Shown: in pieces, positions 1 through 11,319 of the stretch
Position numbering within the stretch: position 1 is the stretch's first letter
Layout of the letters: the number at the start of each line of letters is the position of its first letter
Assembly: GCF_000372725.1 (NCBI RefSeq)
Contig: NW_005201192.1
Span: 498,378-562,377, forward strand
Length of the DNA: 64,000 bases
Origin: Emiliania huxleyi CCMP1516
Taxonomy: Eukaryota; Haptophyta; Isochrysidales; Noelaerhabdaceae
Direction of reading: 5' to 3'
Position numbers and translations under genes: made by a program
The notes under the pieces: model-generated
Told to the model about the DNA's origin: nothing
The model's input: the letters and a program-made list of their open reading frames with translations, nothing else
Databases searched by the model: none

Positions 1-1404
1 GCCGTACTTGCTCGCCAATGCCCCGGCGATGAGCGGGCGCGAGTAGGTCACAGAGGAGCCGAAAGCAAAGCCTGCGGAGCCGTCGAGGCGAAGCTCGCCA
101 CTCCGGTCCCGCACCGCCCCGTCGCCCGCACCCTTCTTGTTCTTCTTCTTGGGCGGCTGCGGCGGCTGCGGCGGCTGCGGCGGCTGCGGCGGCTGCGGCT
201 TGGGAGGCGCGGTGCCTGATGGCGCCCCGGCCGCGTACCTCGCCCGTCGCTCCTCCTCCATATCCTGCTCCTCCTTCAAGTGCCGCTTGCGACGACAGAT
301 CGTGTCGTCGAGCTCGGAGAGGTACTTGTCATACTCGTCCTTGGCGCGCAGGGTCTCCCCGATGAAGGACAACGAGCGCGCCGTGTTGCTGTCGTGCGAC
401 GCCCGCAGCCGTAGTTCCGCCTCCGTGAAGGCCGCCTCCACGAGCTCGGCCGCGTTCGTAGCCCCGGTGACCAGCACTCCGTTGGCGCGCGCCTTGCGCA
501 GGTTCGGCTCAATGAAGGCCATGAGCGAAGAGTAGCTGTTATCGGCGTCCATCGGCAGACCGATGCAGTGCAAAAGCCGGGGGACATACATCATGTGCGC
601 CATCAGCCGCACCGGGTCCCTCATGACGTCGACCAGCGTCATCGGCTGGATCGTGCTCTCGGCAACCGGGATCCGCTGCAGATGCTCTCCCGCCGTGTGC
701 CGCAGGATCGGGCAGACGAAGTCCTTATCGAAATCGATCCCGCCCAGATTCCCGAGCTTGAGGCTGGCGATGGAGGTGGCGCTGAACGCGCCAACCTTCA
801 TGTCGGTGAGAGACACGTCCTTGGAGTTGTGCTCGTCGGTGGCGAGGGCGTCCATGAAGAACTCGTCCCAGCGCCGCGGTATCTCCGCGTCTCGCTCCCG
901 CACCATCCCGGAGGGGAGCCCGACCACTGTACGGCTGATGCCGAGCACCCACTTGCAGGCCTTGACGCAACCCGAGCGCAGGACCAGCTCGATGAACTCG
1001 TTGTTCGAGCCACCGTCGGCCTGCCACTGCTGAATGTCGGTCATAAGCTGAACCAGTCGGGCCTGCCCGTCGGACGAGGCAGCAGAGAGATCCGCGGCAT
1101 TCGATTCGGGGCCCTGCGTTGCGCTAGCAGCGGAGAGGCGCTCTTGCAGATAGTCGAGATTGACTGCTGGCTCGACATCCTGCCAGTGTCCGTCGTTCTT
1201 GACCAGCCTCGCCTCCACCAGCGGAAGGGTGTCGAAGCTGACGCTCTGGCCGGGGCAAAGCAGGGCAGCCAGTGCCGTGAAATGGCTGAATGCCCCGTGC
1301 CCCGACCCTGTCCACTTGGCAATGTTCGGGTGGGCCTCAGTAATAAAGCCCAACCATCTAAATTCAAAGGGCTGGTCATGTAACGAGTTTCGTCACTCTC
1401 GTCA
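1..1404 (-). CDS. Unrecognised coding remnant, incomplete at the left window edge
   Basis: One minus-strand frame stays open across this stretch and leaves the window at base 1. Its composition is protein-like: a globular part with stretches such as KWVLGISRTVVGLPSG and IDFDKDFVCPIL, then a helical, charged part (AKDEYDKYLSELDDTICRRK, then EEQDMEEERR), then a proline/glutamine repeat (PPQ units, plus positions 160-200) followed by a lysine run (KKKNKK). I do not recognise the family. The basic, proline-rich linker and the isolated position beside long microsatellites would suit the first open frame of a mobile element, but no polymerase, integrase or terminal repeat is visible, so this is only a possibility. 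Other minus-strand open stretches at 1402-2039 may belong to the same unit. Confidence 0.4.
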
Positions 1405-2039
1405 CTCATTGCGATGTTCCTGCCGTGGCGAGCGGGGCGACCCTCTCCCGCCCGCAAACGCAAAGCAGCAATCCTCCAGCGCCCCCATCATGGTCTCGTG
1501 CAGAGGGATCGCCAGCGGCTGCTCCGGGCGCGGCGCCAGCACAGGCAGAACCAGCGAGGAGCGCGGCTTCTTCACCTCGACGGCAGGCATCGTCGAACGC
1601 GGCGGAACCTTCACCTGACAAGCGGAGCCCCCCAGGCAGAATTGCGAGCAAAGCGAGAGAAGAAAAGGCATAGAGGCGCCAGAGGCAGGGAGCAGGGGGG
1701 CAGGGGGGAAGAAAAATGCGCCTCAAGGGGTTGTAGGGAACCTCGCAGGGAGCAGCGATCCACGCCCACGTACTTGGGCGATCGCCCGACGCCCTTGTCG
1801 CCTCCACCTCCGGCGGGGGCCGTTGAAACTCCCGTCACAGACGGGTCGCCAAGCAGGTTGCGGCCCCCCTCCGCCGCCGTCACTTCGCCGTCATCGCTGC
1901 CGAGCCCACGCGTCTTAATCAAGGCTGGACTGCTCCGAAGTTCGCCCTGCACCGGCAATCCCTCCTTTGGGTGGTGTGCTGGCGCCTCCTCGCCAATCGG
2001 CTGCCCATCTGCGACCTCGTCATCGAGGAACGGGTCCAT
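1402..2039 (-). other. Possible upstream coding segments of the left-edge remnant
   Basis: Two overlapping minus-strand open stretches lie here: 1402-1671 (89 residues) and 1611-2039 (142 residues, beginning MDPFLDDEVADGQPIGEEA). The acidic, low-repeat start of the second reads like protein, but I recognise no domain and cannot place splice sites. They are listed because they continue the direction of the frame at 1-1404. Confidence 0.2.
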
Positions 2040-2207
2040 GCGAGTTACCCCGCCACACCAGTCACGGTCACACGGCCAGAGTGATGGCGGTCTCAGTCGA
2101 TTCGATCAGTCGTTGCGCGGGCAGCCCCGCACACGGCTCACGCGAAAAGAGTCGCAACTCGTGCGTCCCCTGCGGACCGCTCAGGAATTCCCTGCCCGGT
2201 TGTGTTC

Positions 2208-2251
2208 TCCCCCCCCCCTCCCCCCCCCTCTCATCTCTCATCTCTCATCTC

Positions 2252-2333
<82 letters not shown>

Positions 2334-2415
2334 CGCTCGCTCGCTCGCTCGCTCGCTCGCTACCCCCAACTTTTTTCTTTTTTCCTCGCCATGTGGCGGT
2401 GTGGACTGCGATGCG

Positions 2416-2494
<79 letters not shown>

Positions 2495-2495
2495 G
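2208..2495. repeat. Compound microsatellite: TC tract, GCTC tract, GT tract
   Basis: A pyrimidine run with short C tracts becomes (TC)n over about 2245-2330, passes directly into (GCTC)n to about 2360, and after 55 bp of unique sequence a (GT)n tract fills 2418-2492. It lies just upstream of the glycosyltransferase gene. Reading frames through it encode only Ser-Leu or Cys-Val runs and are not genes. Confidence 0.95.
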
Positions 2496-2637
2496 TGTCT
2501 CGAGAAAAAATACTTTGGCGAGCCAAAGCAGCCGAGAGATAAAATCTCCGCACAGGAGCCTAGCGCAGCGCGAACTCGCCGTCTGAGCCTAGCGCAGCGT
2601 TCGCTGCGCGACCCTTTCTTTTTTTCCTCGCGCTCGA

Positions 2638-4922
2638 TGTCTCCGCCCGAGCGTCTCGGCGGGAGTCGCAACGCGATGCAGGCCACACAGGCGGTCGTGG
2701 TCTCGCTGGGGCCATTGGCACCTGCGCGAGCGGTCGGCCGCGGCCGCCGCCGTCGCCGGCGGCTCGGCCAAAAGCTGTGCGCGGGTGCCTCCGTCTTTGT
2801 GCTCGGCCAGCTGGTGCTGCACCGCTCGATGACGGCCGAGGGCGACGCCTCCAGTCAGGCCGCCACAACCGACAGGCCAGACCACGACTCGGCCGCCCGT
2901 GTGACCCCGCCTGCCGGCGGCGAGGCGAGTGGCAGCACCGCCGACCTCGACGCGCTCTACCCTCCTGAGGACGGCGGCTGGGGCGACGGCGGTGGCGGCC
3001 CGTGGCTGGACGCGATACGAGACGCTTGGACTGCCTCGCTCGGTGGCAGCGGCGGCGGCGGACGTGGCGGCGGAGGTAGCGGCGGTCGGGCGTTGCCTCC
3101 GCTGCCGCGCCTGATCCACCAGACGTGGAAGGACGCCTTCCCTCCGCGAGAGCTCTTCGCGCCGCGCTGGCGCGCCTCCCTGCAGCGGGTCAACCCCGGC
3201 TGGTCCTATCGGCTATGGGTGCGCGGATGGAGAGCGCGCGCGCGAGAGACAGAGAGAGGTGGCGGCGGAAGCGGCGCAGGTCGCTGCAGTTGCGTCCCGA
3301 CTCGTCTGATCTCCTGCCTCTCACCCGCCATCTCCTGCCTCTCACCCGCCGTCTCCTGCCCGCGACTCGCTGCTCATCACGCGCCCGACCGCCCAGTTGA
3401 CACCCCCCCCCCCCCGCGCGCGCCCCGCCACAGACGGACGCCGACAACCTCGAGCTCGTCCGCTCCCACTACCCCTCCTTCCTGCCACTGTACCAAGCAT
3501 ACCCCTCGCCGATCCAGGCCAGCGAGCCGCCCCGCTCCCGCCCGCACCCGCCCCGCACCCAGCCGCCCCGCCACGCTCCCAGCCCGCCCGCCCCTCCCGA
3601 GTCCAGCGGGCCGACGCGGCGCGCTACCTGCTCGCGCACAAGCATGGAGGCGCCTCTGCCTGCACCTCGGCTGCGAGTGCCTCTGGGCGGAGCGGGGCGC
3701 GGATCCTCTCTCGAGCCGCGCGCGCGCTCTCTCTCTCTAGGCGTCTACTTCGACCTCGACTACGAGTGTTTCGCACCGCTCGAGCCGCTCGTCGCGGGCG
3801 CGTCGCTCGTCCTCTCCTACAAGGCGCCATATCTCCGCATATCTCCGCATATCTCCCCATATCTCCCCATATCTCCCCATATCGCTTACAAGGCGCGACC
3901 CGCACTCCCACCCGACCCGCGGCCCGCCCATTGCTGTATGCCACTACCCCTCCCCTTGCCCCTCCCCTGCCCGCGCTGAGGCGCCCTTGTCCTCTCGCAC
4001 ACGGCTCGCGGCACGGCCCCCGGCAGACACTTCTCGGCAGACACTCCGCTGATCACTTCTCTCAGACGCTTCCGAGACCAACTCCCAGGCACCTCTCCCG
4101 AGGCGCCTCCCCGAGGCACTTCCCTCCTTCGGCCCGCAGGAGGGCTCCGACTTTGCCAAGGGCGCCTCCAGCCCTCCCCTCCAGACAGACACGGCTCCTG
4201 GGGGCGCGAGATGACCCGAGATGACCCCGAGATCAGGCGCCTCCAACTCCGTCTTCGGCTCCGCCCCATCGCACCCGCTCTGGGCGGTGGTGCTGGACGT
4301 GCTGCGCAACCGCTCGCGCACGCCGCTGTCGGGTCACACCGCCGTGCTCTTCTCGACAGGCGAACCCTCGGCCTCCGCACCCTCGGCCGCACTCGGCCAC
4401 GCCTCGGCCGCACTGCCCCATCGCCGCCCCCATCGCCGCCCTCCTCCTCTGCACAGGGCCGGCGGTGCTGCGCGAGGCGCGTCACAGACTCCTCCGCCTC
4501 ACACGCCTCCGCCCCCCACGCCTCCCCCTCCCCCCCCTCCCCCCCCCCGCCCCTCACACCTCACTGGAACCGGCGAGGTGAGGCGGGAGGTCTGAGGTCA
4601 GGCGCTGCGCCGGCTGCTGCGGCTGCGGCCGGGCGAGCAGATCTCGGCGCCGATGCTGACGCGGCTGCGCGAGACGCTAGGCATCGCCGTGCTTGACTCT
4701 GCGCTGCTCCACCCGGTGACGGCCGAGCGGAGGGACCTGTCCAAGGCGTCCGCCGAGGGTGAGCGGCCGCTCTCCGCGGTGTGCACGCACCACTTTGTCT
4801 CCTCGTGGGTGGCGCACAACTCGTCTGCGCACGCTGACACCGAGCGACGCCGGCGGGAGGGGCACAGCCACGCTGCTCTCGAGGGCGCGGGCCTGAGTGT
4901 ACTGCAGGAGAATGCGTGGTGA
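2638..4922 (+). CDS. GT32-type glycosyltransferase (DXD sugar-binding family, Och1-like)
   Basis: Putative Golgi or ER type II glycosyltransferase of the Gly_transf_sug family, which transfers sugars from nucleotide donors. The N-terminus is basic and then hydrophobic (about residues 40-60), fitting a signal anchor. Exon 1 ends with LPRLIHQTWKD and WSYRLW; exon 2 continues TDADNLELVRSHYP, as in the family; exon 3 gives RADAARYLLAHKHGG; exon 4 gives VYFDLDYECF with the DXD motif. Later exons supply SHPLW, a GPAVLRE segment and the C-terminal THHFVSSW. Introns I can define by continuity are 3219-3433 (GT-AG), 3518-3606 (GC-AG), 3650-3740 (GC-AG), one ending at about 4460 after the STG/GPAV junction (GC-AG) and one ending at 4598 before LRRLLRL (GC-AG). 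The intron around 3824-4236 is uncertain and holds a minisatellite. The start is the first Met after the microsatellites; Met at 2674 is an alternative. Confidence 0.8.
3824..3898. repeat. Intronic minisatellite, about 10-bp unit (CATATCTCCC type)
   Basis: About six near-identical 10-bp units built on ATATCTCC follow the exon end TACAAGGCGC, and the same ten bases recur at the far end of the array. The array sits inside the least certain intron of the glycosyltransferase gene. A similar but longer family of CCCGTATCT units occurs at 11320-11485. Confidence 0.8.
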
Positions 4923-5119
4923 GTTGGGTGAGAGACGATATTGACATGTGTCCTGAGGATCGATGGAAAGATCTTGCGTGCATGTCATATTCTTTGCATG
5001 TCATATTCTTATCATATACGGCATACGGCACTTCTTCCTTGTAATGTGCATGTATACATCGATATACGCACAGTGCCATCCTTCCTCATGCGACTGGCGC
5101 CGTGATAGGCGGTCAGGCC

Positions 5120-5916
5120 TCAGCCCTCACCGCCGTCGCCCCGATAGGGCCGGACGAGCATCCAAAGCGCCTCGCTCGGAGTGATCGCCCACGCCTGACA
5201 GGTGTGACCGGCGGATGTCACGCCGGTGTGCTCACCTCTCTGTGCCATCTCTCTCTGGCCCGCGCCTCGTCGTAGGAAGAGATGCGTCCACCCTCGCCGC
5301 CGAGGGTGTATCGCGTGCGCCCGCCGAGGTCGAGCCTCGGCCGCCACGGCAGCGCGAGGTCGCCCAGCATCCGCCACTCCGCCTCGACCGCCGCACCGTC
5401 GTCTACAAGGCGCAGCGACTTGAGCTCGACCGAGCGAGCGGTGGGCGGGACAAATCGCTCGATCCACGGGTCGAGGTTCGCGAGGTTGCGCTCAAAGGTG
5501 CTCAGACCCGCGAAGGAGAGCGTCGGGTCCGTGAAGGTGCAGTCCTCGTCGTATAGCTCCGCCGTGATGCGACCGCTCCAGAGGTATTCGTTCTCTTCAA
5601 AGTCGGTTCGCAGGCCCGCCAGCACATCGCCAGCATCGAGTGACTCCTGCTCACGCCGGCGAGGTGCTGAGGGCGGCTCGCCGCCCGAGATGGTGTTGAC
5701 GAGCGCAGTCAGCGAGGAGACGAGCCCTCTGGTTGCACGGCTAGTCTCGCTGATCTCATTGAGCTCGCAGCACACAGCGTGGCTCCTATCGACAGGCCTC
5801 GTTGCCATGCAGGCTGGCTGCGACGAGAGTGCAGCCGCCGAATCAGCAGGAGTGCACAAGAGAATCATCTTCAACTTCGCCAAAGAGGTCGGCAGCCCGA
5901 GCGCCGTCGACCGCAC
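5120..5916 (-). CDS. DUF2358 (NTF2-like) protein, probably plastid-targeted
   Basis: The body has the DUF2358 signature: LRTDFEENEYLWSGRIT, LYDEDCTFTDPTLSF, then GLSTFERNLANLDPWI, followed by an RYTLGGEGG stretch near the end. The family is NTF2-like, common in plastids and cyanobacteria, and its biochemical role is unsettled. Two exons are clear: after RERWHRE a canonical 41-nt intron (5195-5235, GTGAGC...TGTCAG) leads to AWAITPSEAL and the stop at 5120; this matches the family's W-x-(I/V)-P-x-E-x-L ending better than unspliced read-through to 5218. The roughly 90 residues before the domain are Ser/Ala-rich and could be a bipartite plastid leader; Met-17 (5868), followed by a hydrophobic stretch, is an alternative start. 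Confidence 0.75.
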
Positions 5917-5961
5917 CGACTACGGCACAGCCTCCGGCAGCGCCCGGTGTCTATCTGTAGG

Positions 5962-6002
5962 AGTGACTTTAAGAAGTCACTTAGTGACTTCTCGAAGTCA
6001 CT
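5962..6002. repeat. Two adjacent copies of a 20-bp palindrome (AGTGACTT...AAGTCACT)
   Basis: Positions 5962-5981 and 5983-6002 each read as AGTGACTT, four variable bases, then AAGTCACT. One copy has a TAAG-like centre, the other CTCG. Two more copies lie at 7030-7049 and 7217-7236. All lie between the DUF2358 gene and the next gene. Confidence 0.95.
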
Positions 6003-6081
6003 CGCCCCGCGCGCGCACAGTACGTGCTCTCGCGGCCGGCCCGTGCACCGTGCGAGCCCCCGCGGACTCGGCCCCAGTCGG

Positions 6082-6948
6082 GCCGCGACGGGAGAGGCTC
6101 TTAGAGCAGCTTGGCGGCGTTCACTTGGAGCAGTTGCACATTGGAAAATGGTTTTCTCCTTCCTCGAGACGATTGCGCTGGAGCGCTCGTCCCCGCGGGC
6201 AAGAGGCGATATACGGCGCTGCCTCCGCACCGCTACGCGATGACACAAGCGACGCAATCCCGGCGACATGCAGGCACCCAATGCTGTGCCGGAGGCTGAC
6301 TGGTCGAGGCGGTCGACCTCGTCGTGGCTCTTCCACGCGCCGCCGCTTCTCGTGTGGACAGCTGGTTCGGCTCGGACGCAGTGGACAAGAGGACCACCAC
6401 ATTCGCTGGCACACCGCGGCCGACGCTGTCTGCGCTCCCACGCAAGCGCCGGTATCCAAATCGAATGCATGCGTTACTGCGCTTACTGCGCGCCGCCGCC
6501 TACCTCAGACTCTCAATACCAATGCGCACGCTCCGGCATCGACGACATTGGTCTGCGCGAATTCGAGGCGCCGTGCGACGTTTGAGGCGGACAGCCCTAG
6601 GCGACACGGCGTCTGTGCTCGTGTTTATTGTGCTCGTGTTCAAGCAAGAAGCATCAGTGCGGGTACATGCGGTCCTACCACTGCACACAGTGCTTCCCGG
6701 ACCCGAGCCAGGTTGGCTATGCGATCAGCCCGGTCGGGACCAAAGCTGGCGACCCTCACCGGCCCTGCTTTGCCAAGCACCTGCTCGAAGAGGAGCCGTC
6801 GCATCGGGCACAGCAGCGCCCCTCCGCCGCGACGCGGCGATCGTCCATCGCCGTACCGGCGACCTGAGCCTGCGCCTGCGCCGGCAGCGGCGGCGCCGGC
6901 CGCCGCGGCGCCGGCAGCCGCAGTGCCCCGTGCGCGCCGCCGCATCAT
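6082..6948 (+). CDS. Doubtful multi-exon candidate with a Cys-rich segment
   Basis: Three plus-strand fragments look more protein-like than their surroundings: LLEQLGGVHLEQLHIGKW near 6098-6150, VDSWFGSDAVDKRTTTF near 6354-6405, and a Cys/His-rich piece within 6628-6867 that includes CGYMRSYHCTQCFPDPSQ and ends FAKHLLEEE. The third could be a small zinc-binding segment. I cannot connect them with convincing splice sites and recognise no family; chance open frames in GC-rich DNA are a real alternative. Confidence 0.2.
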
Positions 6949-7029
6949 CTAGAGGTGAGACGGGGTGAGTGGCGAGTGTGCGGCGGCCGGAGGGCGCGTC
7001 AGACGACCGCGAGGGCGGCCCACATGCGG

Positions 7030-7236
7030 AGTGACTTTTAGAAGTCACCCTGTTTCGGGCGTCTCACCGGCGTACTTGAGGTGCTTCAGACGGACGCAGT
7101 GGGCTGTCGGCAAGGTAGGTGAGTGTCTAGGGGTCGTCTCTAGGCTGGTTAGCCTTGATTTTGATCAAAGATCGGCGCAAGAAACGGTCGCGATGCCTCG
7201 TGTGAACGCTTGGAAGAGTGACTTCTCGAAGTCACT
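7030..7236. repeat. Third and fourth copies of the 20-bp palindrome
   Basis: Copies at 7030-7049 (TTTA-type centre, one mismatch at the last base) and 7217-7236 (CTCG centre). The fourth copy is about 185 bp upstream of the next gene's start codon, so a regulatory role is possible but unproven. Confidence 0.9.
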
Positions 7237-7420
7237 CGGTCCGCGGGTCCTACGGAGAGACACCGGGGCTTCGCCCAGCATCACCACTCGCAAAAAAAGA
7301 AAGAACCCCCCCAAGGGAGGGATGGCACCACTCGCAACAGCTCTCGCGCGCCGCGGTCTATTTTCTTCTCAATAGTGCGAGGGAGTTTTGTTGTAAAATT
7401 CTTCTCAATATCTACGAGCC

Positions 7421-8380
7421 GTGAAAGCCCACACATCCGATATCCTGGAGCGGCTGTCTGTTAGAGACCTAATGCTTCTCCTGGTTTTGTCGTGCTCTCT
7501 ATCCCTCCTGCAACAGCCTCGCCCGCCGCTCGGGCTCGGCCTCCGCCCGGCGCTGCTCTGCGGCCGCCGAGTTGCGATCGTGATGGCTGCAGACGAGGCG
7601 GCGGCGCAGCGGGCGGAGCAGGCGGACAGGGCAGCAGCAGCGCTGGCACAGTTGCCACCTGGCCTGTACAACCGCGTGAGCTTTCAGAGCGGCGGCATGA
7701 AGCAGGCCTACGCGGAGGAGGAATGCCTCGTGCTGTGGGAAGCGCTCAAGGTGCGAACCCCGTCCTCTCTCACTGCCACCCTCTCCTCTCTCTGCCACCC
7801 TCGCCCACCGCTCTCCTCGCGTCCAGGCGTGCTACCCAACCGAGGCGGACGCGCTCGCGGCAGTCGACAAGAACTCGATGACCGTCAATCCGTCGATGAA
7901 CTCGCCCTCCAAGATCACCGAGACGCACGCGCTTCTGGTGGAGCGCTTCGGAGCGGGCAAGGCGTCCGAGATCATCATGCAGAATCCGGGCGCGAATGCT
8001 GCACGACCTGACATCTCCGCCGTCCCCCATCGCAGCACTCCCGTCGCCGCTCTCAGGCATCCTCACCTGCACGGCGGCCGCGGTGGCGGCGCAGAGCGAC
8101 GACGAGATCCTGGGCGTGACGGCGCTGGTGGCGAAGGTCGACGAAAACAAGGGCAAGGCGCGCCCTCGACGCGACTCTCCTGAAGCGCCGCCCACCCTCT
8201 CGCCCCGAGCACCCACCTCGCCCTCTGCGCTAGGCGAGGCTCCTCGTGCTCGGCGGCCTCCTCTCTGTCGTCTCGCTCGCCGGGACGGGGCTGCTCGCGC
8301 GGAGGCGCGACCTACGCGCGCGAGGTGTCTTCCGCTCTTCCAGTGAGGATGAGAAGCTGCGCCGCATTCGCAGCAATTGA
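7421..8380 (+). CDS. Small tail-anchored protein, probably plastid; conserved algal family of unknown function
   Basis: Four exons: 7421-7750, 7827-7989, 8057-8157 and 8234-8380. Intron 1 is GT-AG; introns 2 (7990-8056) and 3 (8158-8233) are GC-AG and fall exactly where the protein needs joining. The N-terminus has a hydrophobic stretch MLLLVLSCSLSLL followed by a Leu/Arg-rich region, suggestive of a signal plus transit peptide; Met at 7451 or 7469 is an equally good start. The middle (EECLVLWEALKACYPT, NPSMNSPSKITETHALL, IIMQNPGILTC) resembles, from memory, a stramenopile/haptophyte family with this LWxAL...NP...NPxxL pattern. A C-terminal hydrophobic helix, LLVLGGLLSVVSLAGTGLL, precedes a basic tail. 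Function unknown. Confidence 0.7.
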
Positions 8381-10124
8381 CGGCATGCGCTACATCCTAC
8401 TCGCGACCACAAACCACATGCCACCTCGAGGATGCCACCTGCCACCCATGACGCATGAACGGTTAGCCAGATCGCGCCGCGATGGCCGACTACACGGTGT
8501 CGGTGAGCCATTCGGACCTTGCAGTAAACCTTTTCCTTCTAAGCAGGGCTACACGATGACCCTATAGTGTGGGGGTGTTCCTGGCGAGTTGTGATGAGTA
8601 CGGGGTGTGGACCCTGAGTTGACCAGGGGTTGTGCGCCGGGCCCTCCTGCTCGGCTCCAGCCAGTAGACAAGTCTTGTCACTAACAGAGTTGAAGGAGCT
8701 GACCTCGGGGCCGATGTGACCAAGCGCTGGTAGCGTGGTTTTACCTCACACCCATGGTCTCACAGTGTGCCGGCAGTCGCCGAGCAGTGTCGCTCACACA
8801 AGCCGCAGCACAAGTGACTGAGGGCCAGTGAGGGCGAGCCCATCGCTGTCACAGCTGTGGTAGCCGCACAGTAGACTGTGTCAACTGTGCAGAGCGTGTG
8901 AGCAGCCGAGGAGCTGCTCTCCAGGCTTCTGACGCAAAGAGCTGCATGCCATCGAAGGCGCTGTCGAGGTTCGCCGAGCGCGGCGCAGGTTGGAGGACAC
9001 CGTCACCGACGAGCGCGTTGGACTTTTCACTCCGGACAAAGACGGGCACACAGCGGACGGTGCGGGGCGTGTGCCCGTCATAGCGGCGAGGCGCGGGACC
9101 GTCTGTGGCGAAGTGGGTCGCGTCCTCCGATTTCCTCAACTCACGGTCCGCTCCCTCTAGGATTAGACTAGCCAATACTATTTTGAAGTTCATATATGAA
9201 AATACCAACTTGCCTATGTGCACGTCTCCGCGGCGGCGGCCCGGCGGCGGCCCGGCGGAGCGGGTCAGAGCAGCACTGCGCCGGCCGGCGAGCGACTCTC
9301 GACTATAGTATACGGGCTCTATTGAATGGCCTCAAGGTGCTCTCTAGGGCTGCCCTATTCCGCTCGCCCGGCTACGTCGCCGGGCTTCGAAGGAAAAGGT
9401 GTTTCGCTCGGCACGGCGCCGCGGAGAGCAAACTTCGGCGTTCGTCCATTGTGGAAGCTGGACGCACGTCGGCAAGTGGGCCGCATGACCAGGCGGGCTG
9501 CTGCTCAGAATCTGGGCCCTCGGCGCTCGCTCTCGCGCTCTTCATAACGGCTTTGCCCCCTCCCTCCCGCGCCGACGTTGGGCAGCCCGACCACGACAAC
9601 GCCAGTGCCACCAGCCTGCAACTCGAGGCGCCGTTGAATGAGCACGAGAGCCGGTGCGCGACGGCGGCGCGGGTGATGCAGCCCAAGGTGACGACGACGA
9701 CGGAGGGGGCGGCGGCGGAGGGGGCGGCGGCGGCGGCGGCGATGGCCGCGGGGCCGGCCCGCCCGCCTTTGCTGCTGGGCTGTGGGCATCATCACAGCTC
9801 AACGTGAAGTCCAAGGCGCGGAAGCTTCGGTGGGCACTTTTCGCGTCCTTTGCCACGCATATGGCGCCGCGGACCGGTCTACCGGACCCGCCCCTGATCG
9901 TGTTCTCTTCTTCGACTCGACCTTCCGCGACCTTCCTCGACTCGACCTGATGCTGAGTTCCCGCACCAGCCTGCGACCAGCGCAGCTCAGTGGCAGTGTG
10001 CGACCAGGGCGAGTGGTAGACAGTGGACATGCGTGAGGCTGCTCTCTGAGCGATGACACTAGCAGGGGCATCGTGAGTGCCATCGGAGTCACTTGTATTA
10101 CGACGCCGCCACGCTCGCAAGGGC

Positions 10125-10183
10125 CGCCTAAGCGCCTAAGCACCCTAAGCACCCCCCGCTTAGGCCGCTTAGGCGCTTAGGCG
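10125..10183. repeat. Hairpin made of CGCCTAAG/CTTAGGCG units
   Basis: The left arm (10125-10150) and right arm (10158-10183) are reverse complements at 24 of 26 positions and are separated by a 7-base, C-rich loop. Each arm is itself built from repeats of CCTAAGCG. Confidence 0.9.
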
Positions 10184-10239
10184 AGTGACGGCCGGCTGCC
10201 CGTGGCCTGGCGTGCCTCCGCCGTGGGGAGTGGGGTGAG

Positions 10240-10350
10240 CGCCTGGGAGAGCCACTCTGCAAGTGGTGTGCGAGCGTGTCCTTTAAGTAAATAAATAAAA
10301 CGGTCAAACTCTGAGACGAGATGGGATTTAGGGACATGTGTCCCCGCCCT
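10240..10350 (+). repeat. Dispersed repeat, copy 1 (GGGAGAGCC...AAATAAATAAAACGG...)
   Basis: It aligns in the same orientation with 11630-11740: both read GGGAGAGCC, then CCTTTAA with an AAATAAATAAAACGG tract, then GAGATGGG and TCCCCGCCCT. The 25 bases at 10299-10323 also recur inverted at 11847-11871, so the family carries both direct and inverted sequence. Confidence 0.7.
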
Positions 10351-11319
10351 GCACGATCTTGGTGGGTGAGGGATCTTCAATCCGTCCCCTACCCTGGTCA
10401 CTACCCGACACTAGAAGAGCGGCAAGAGATCTCTGGGGGGGCGCGGGGGCCCCAGAGGGTGTCCATGCGGGGGGGAGATGGGGTCCCTTGGCCCGCCGCA
10501 GGCGCCGATTTTTTCATTTTTTCTTTTTTGAGGCTTGTTTCATGGGAATTCCGGTATACTTGCGGCCATGCTATCACGCCTTGCGACAGCCTGCCGGCGC
10601 TGCTGACCGTGCCATGCTGCACAATTGATCACCTGCATAGCTCGCGGCCTAAGTATCCAGCATTAAGTGACGACCTGATCGTACGGCCAGTAGGAGGTGT
10701 CCTTCCACGTGTGCACGCTTCTGGCGCAATGCGCGTCGCCTCGGATTGGCTGCTGGCACTCTCGAGGCTATGCCTACACAGCCTCGCGCGCATGGGCAGT
10801 CAAGAGGGACCACGAACCTTCTCAGGACAGCGCCGGTGCCTCTCTCTTGGACCGGCAAACTTGGTGTTCTCGTGTCACCAATGTGGGACCAGTGCGGCAT
10901 CGCGCCATCGACAGCTCTGAACTGCGCCTCACCACTGACCGGGAAGGCCGCCAAGGGGCCAGCACAGGTCGCACATTGAGGCAGCAGTCAGCATTGCATG
11001 TCTGATAGCTAGAGCAGCAGCGTCAGGGTCGCAGGGTCGGATCGTGTCAAGCCTCTCGCCCGGCCGGCCGCGTGCAGACGTCGGCCTGTCTGCTGACTGG
11101 AGTGATCCTGTCGGCGGTCAGTACGACCGATCAGGTTGGAGGTTTCTGATGGTTGGAGGGTCTATCTGTATGTACTCCTCGAGATCTCTCCAAATCTGCC
11201 CTCTGATCAACCGATCATTCGGGAAGTCGGTGCTAGTGGAGACTAGTGGAGCTGGAGCCCCGTCCTTTCCGCACTGCTGCGAGTCCTAGTGTGGACGGTT
11301 TTTTTGCGGTATCTTGATG

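Noticed and set aside
1414-2586. 390-residue plus-strand frame ending in Ser-Leu and Cys-Val runs
   Set aside because: Half of it is translated microsatellite; no domain is present.
3190-3447. Separate minus-strand gene in the glycosyltransferase region
   Set aside because: Antisense to a proven intron; low complexity.
5282-6952. 556-residue plus-strand open frame
   Set aside because: Its first half is antisense to the well-supported DUF2358 gene, and the composition is Arg/Ser/Pro-rich without domains. Long chance frames are expected in DNA this GC-rich.
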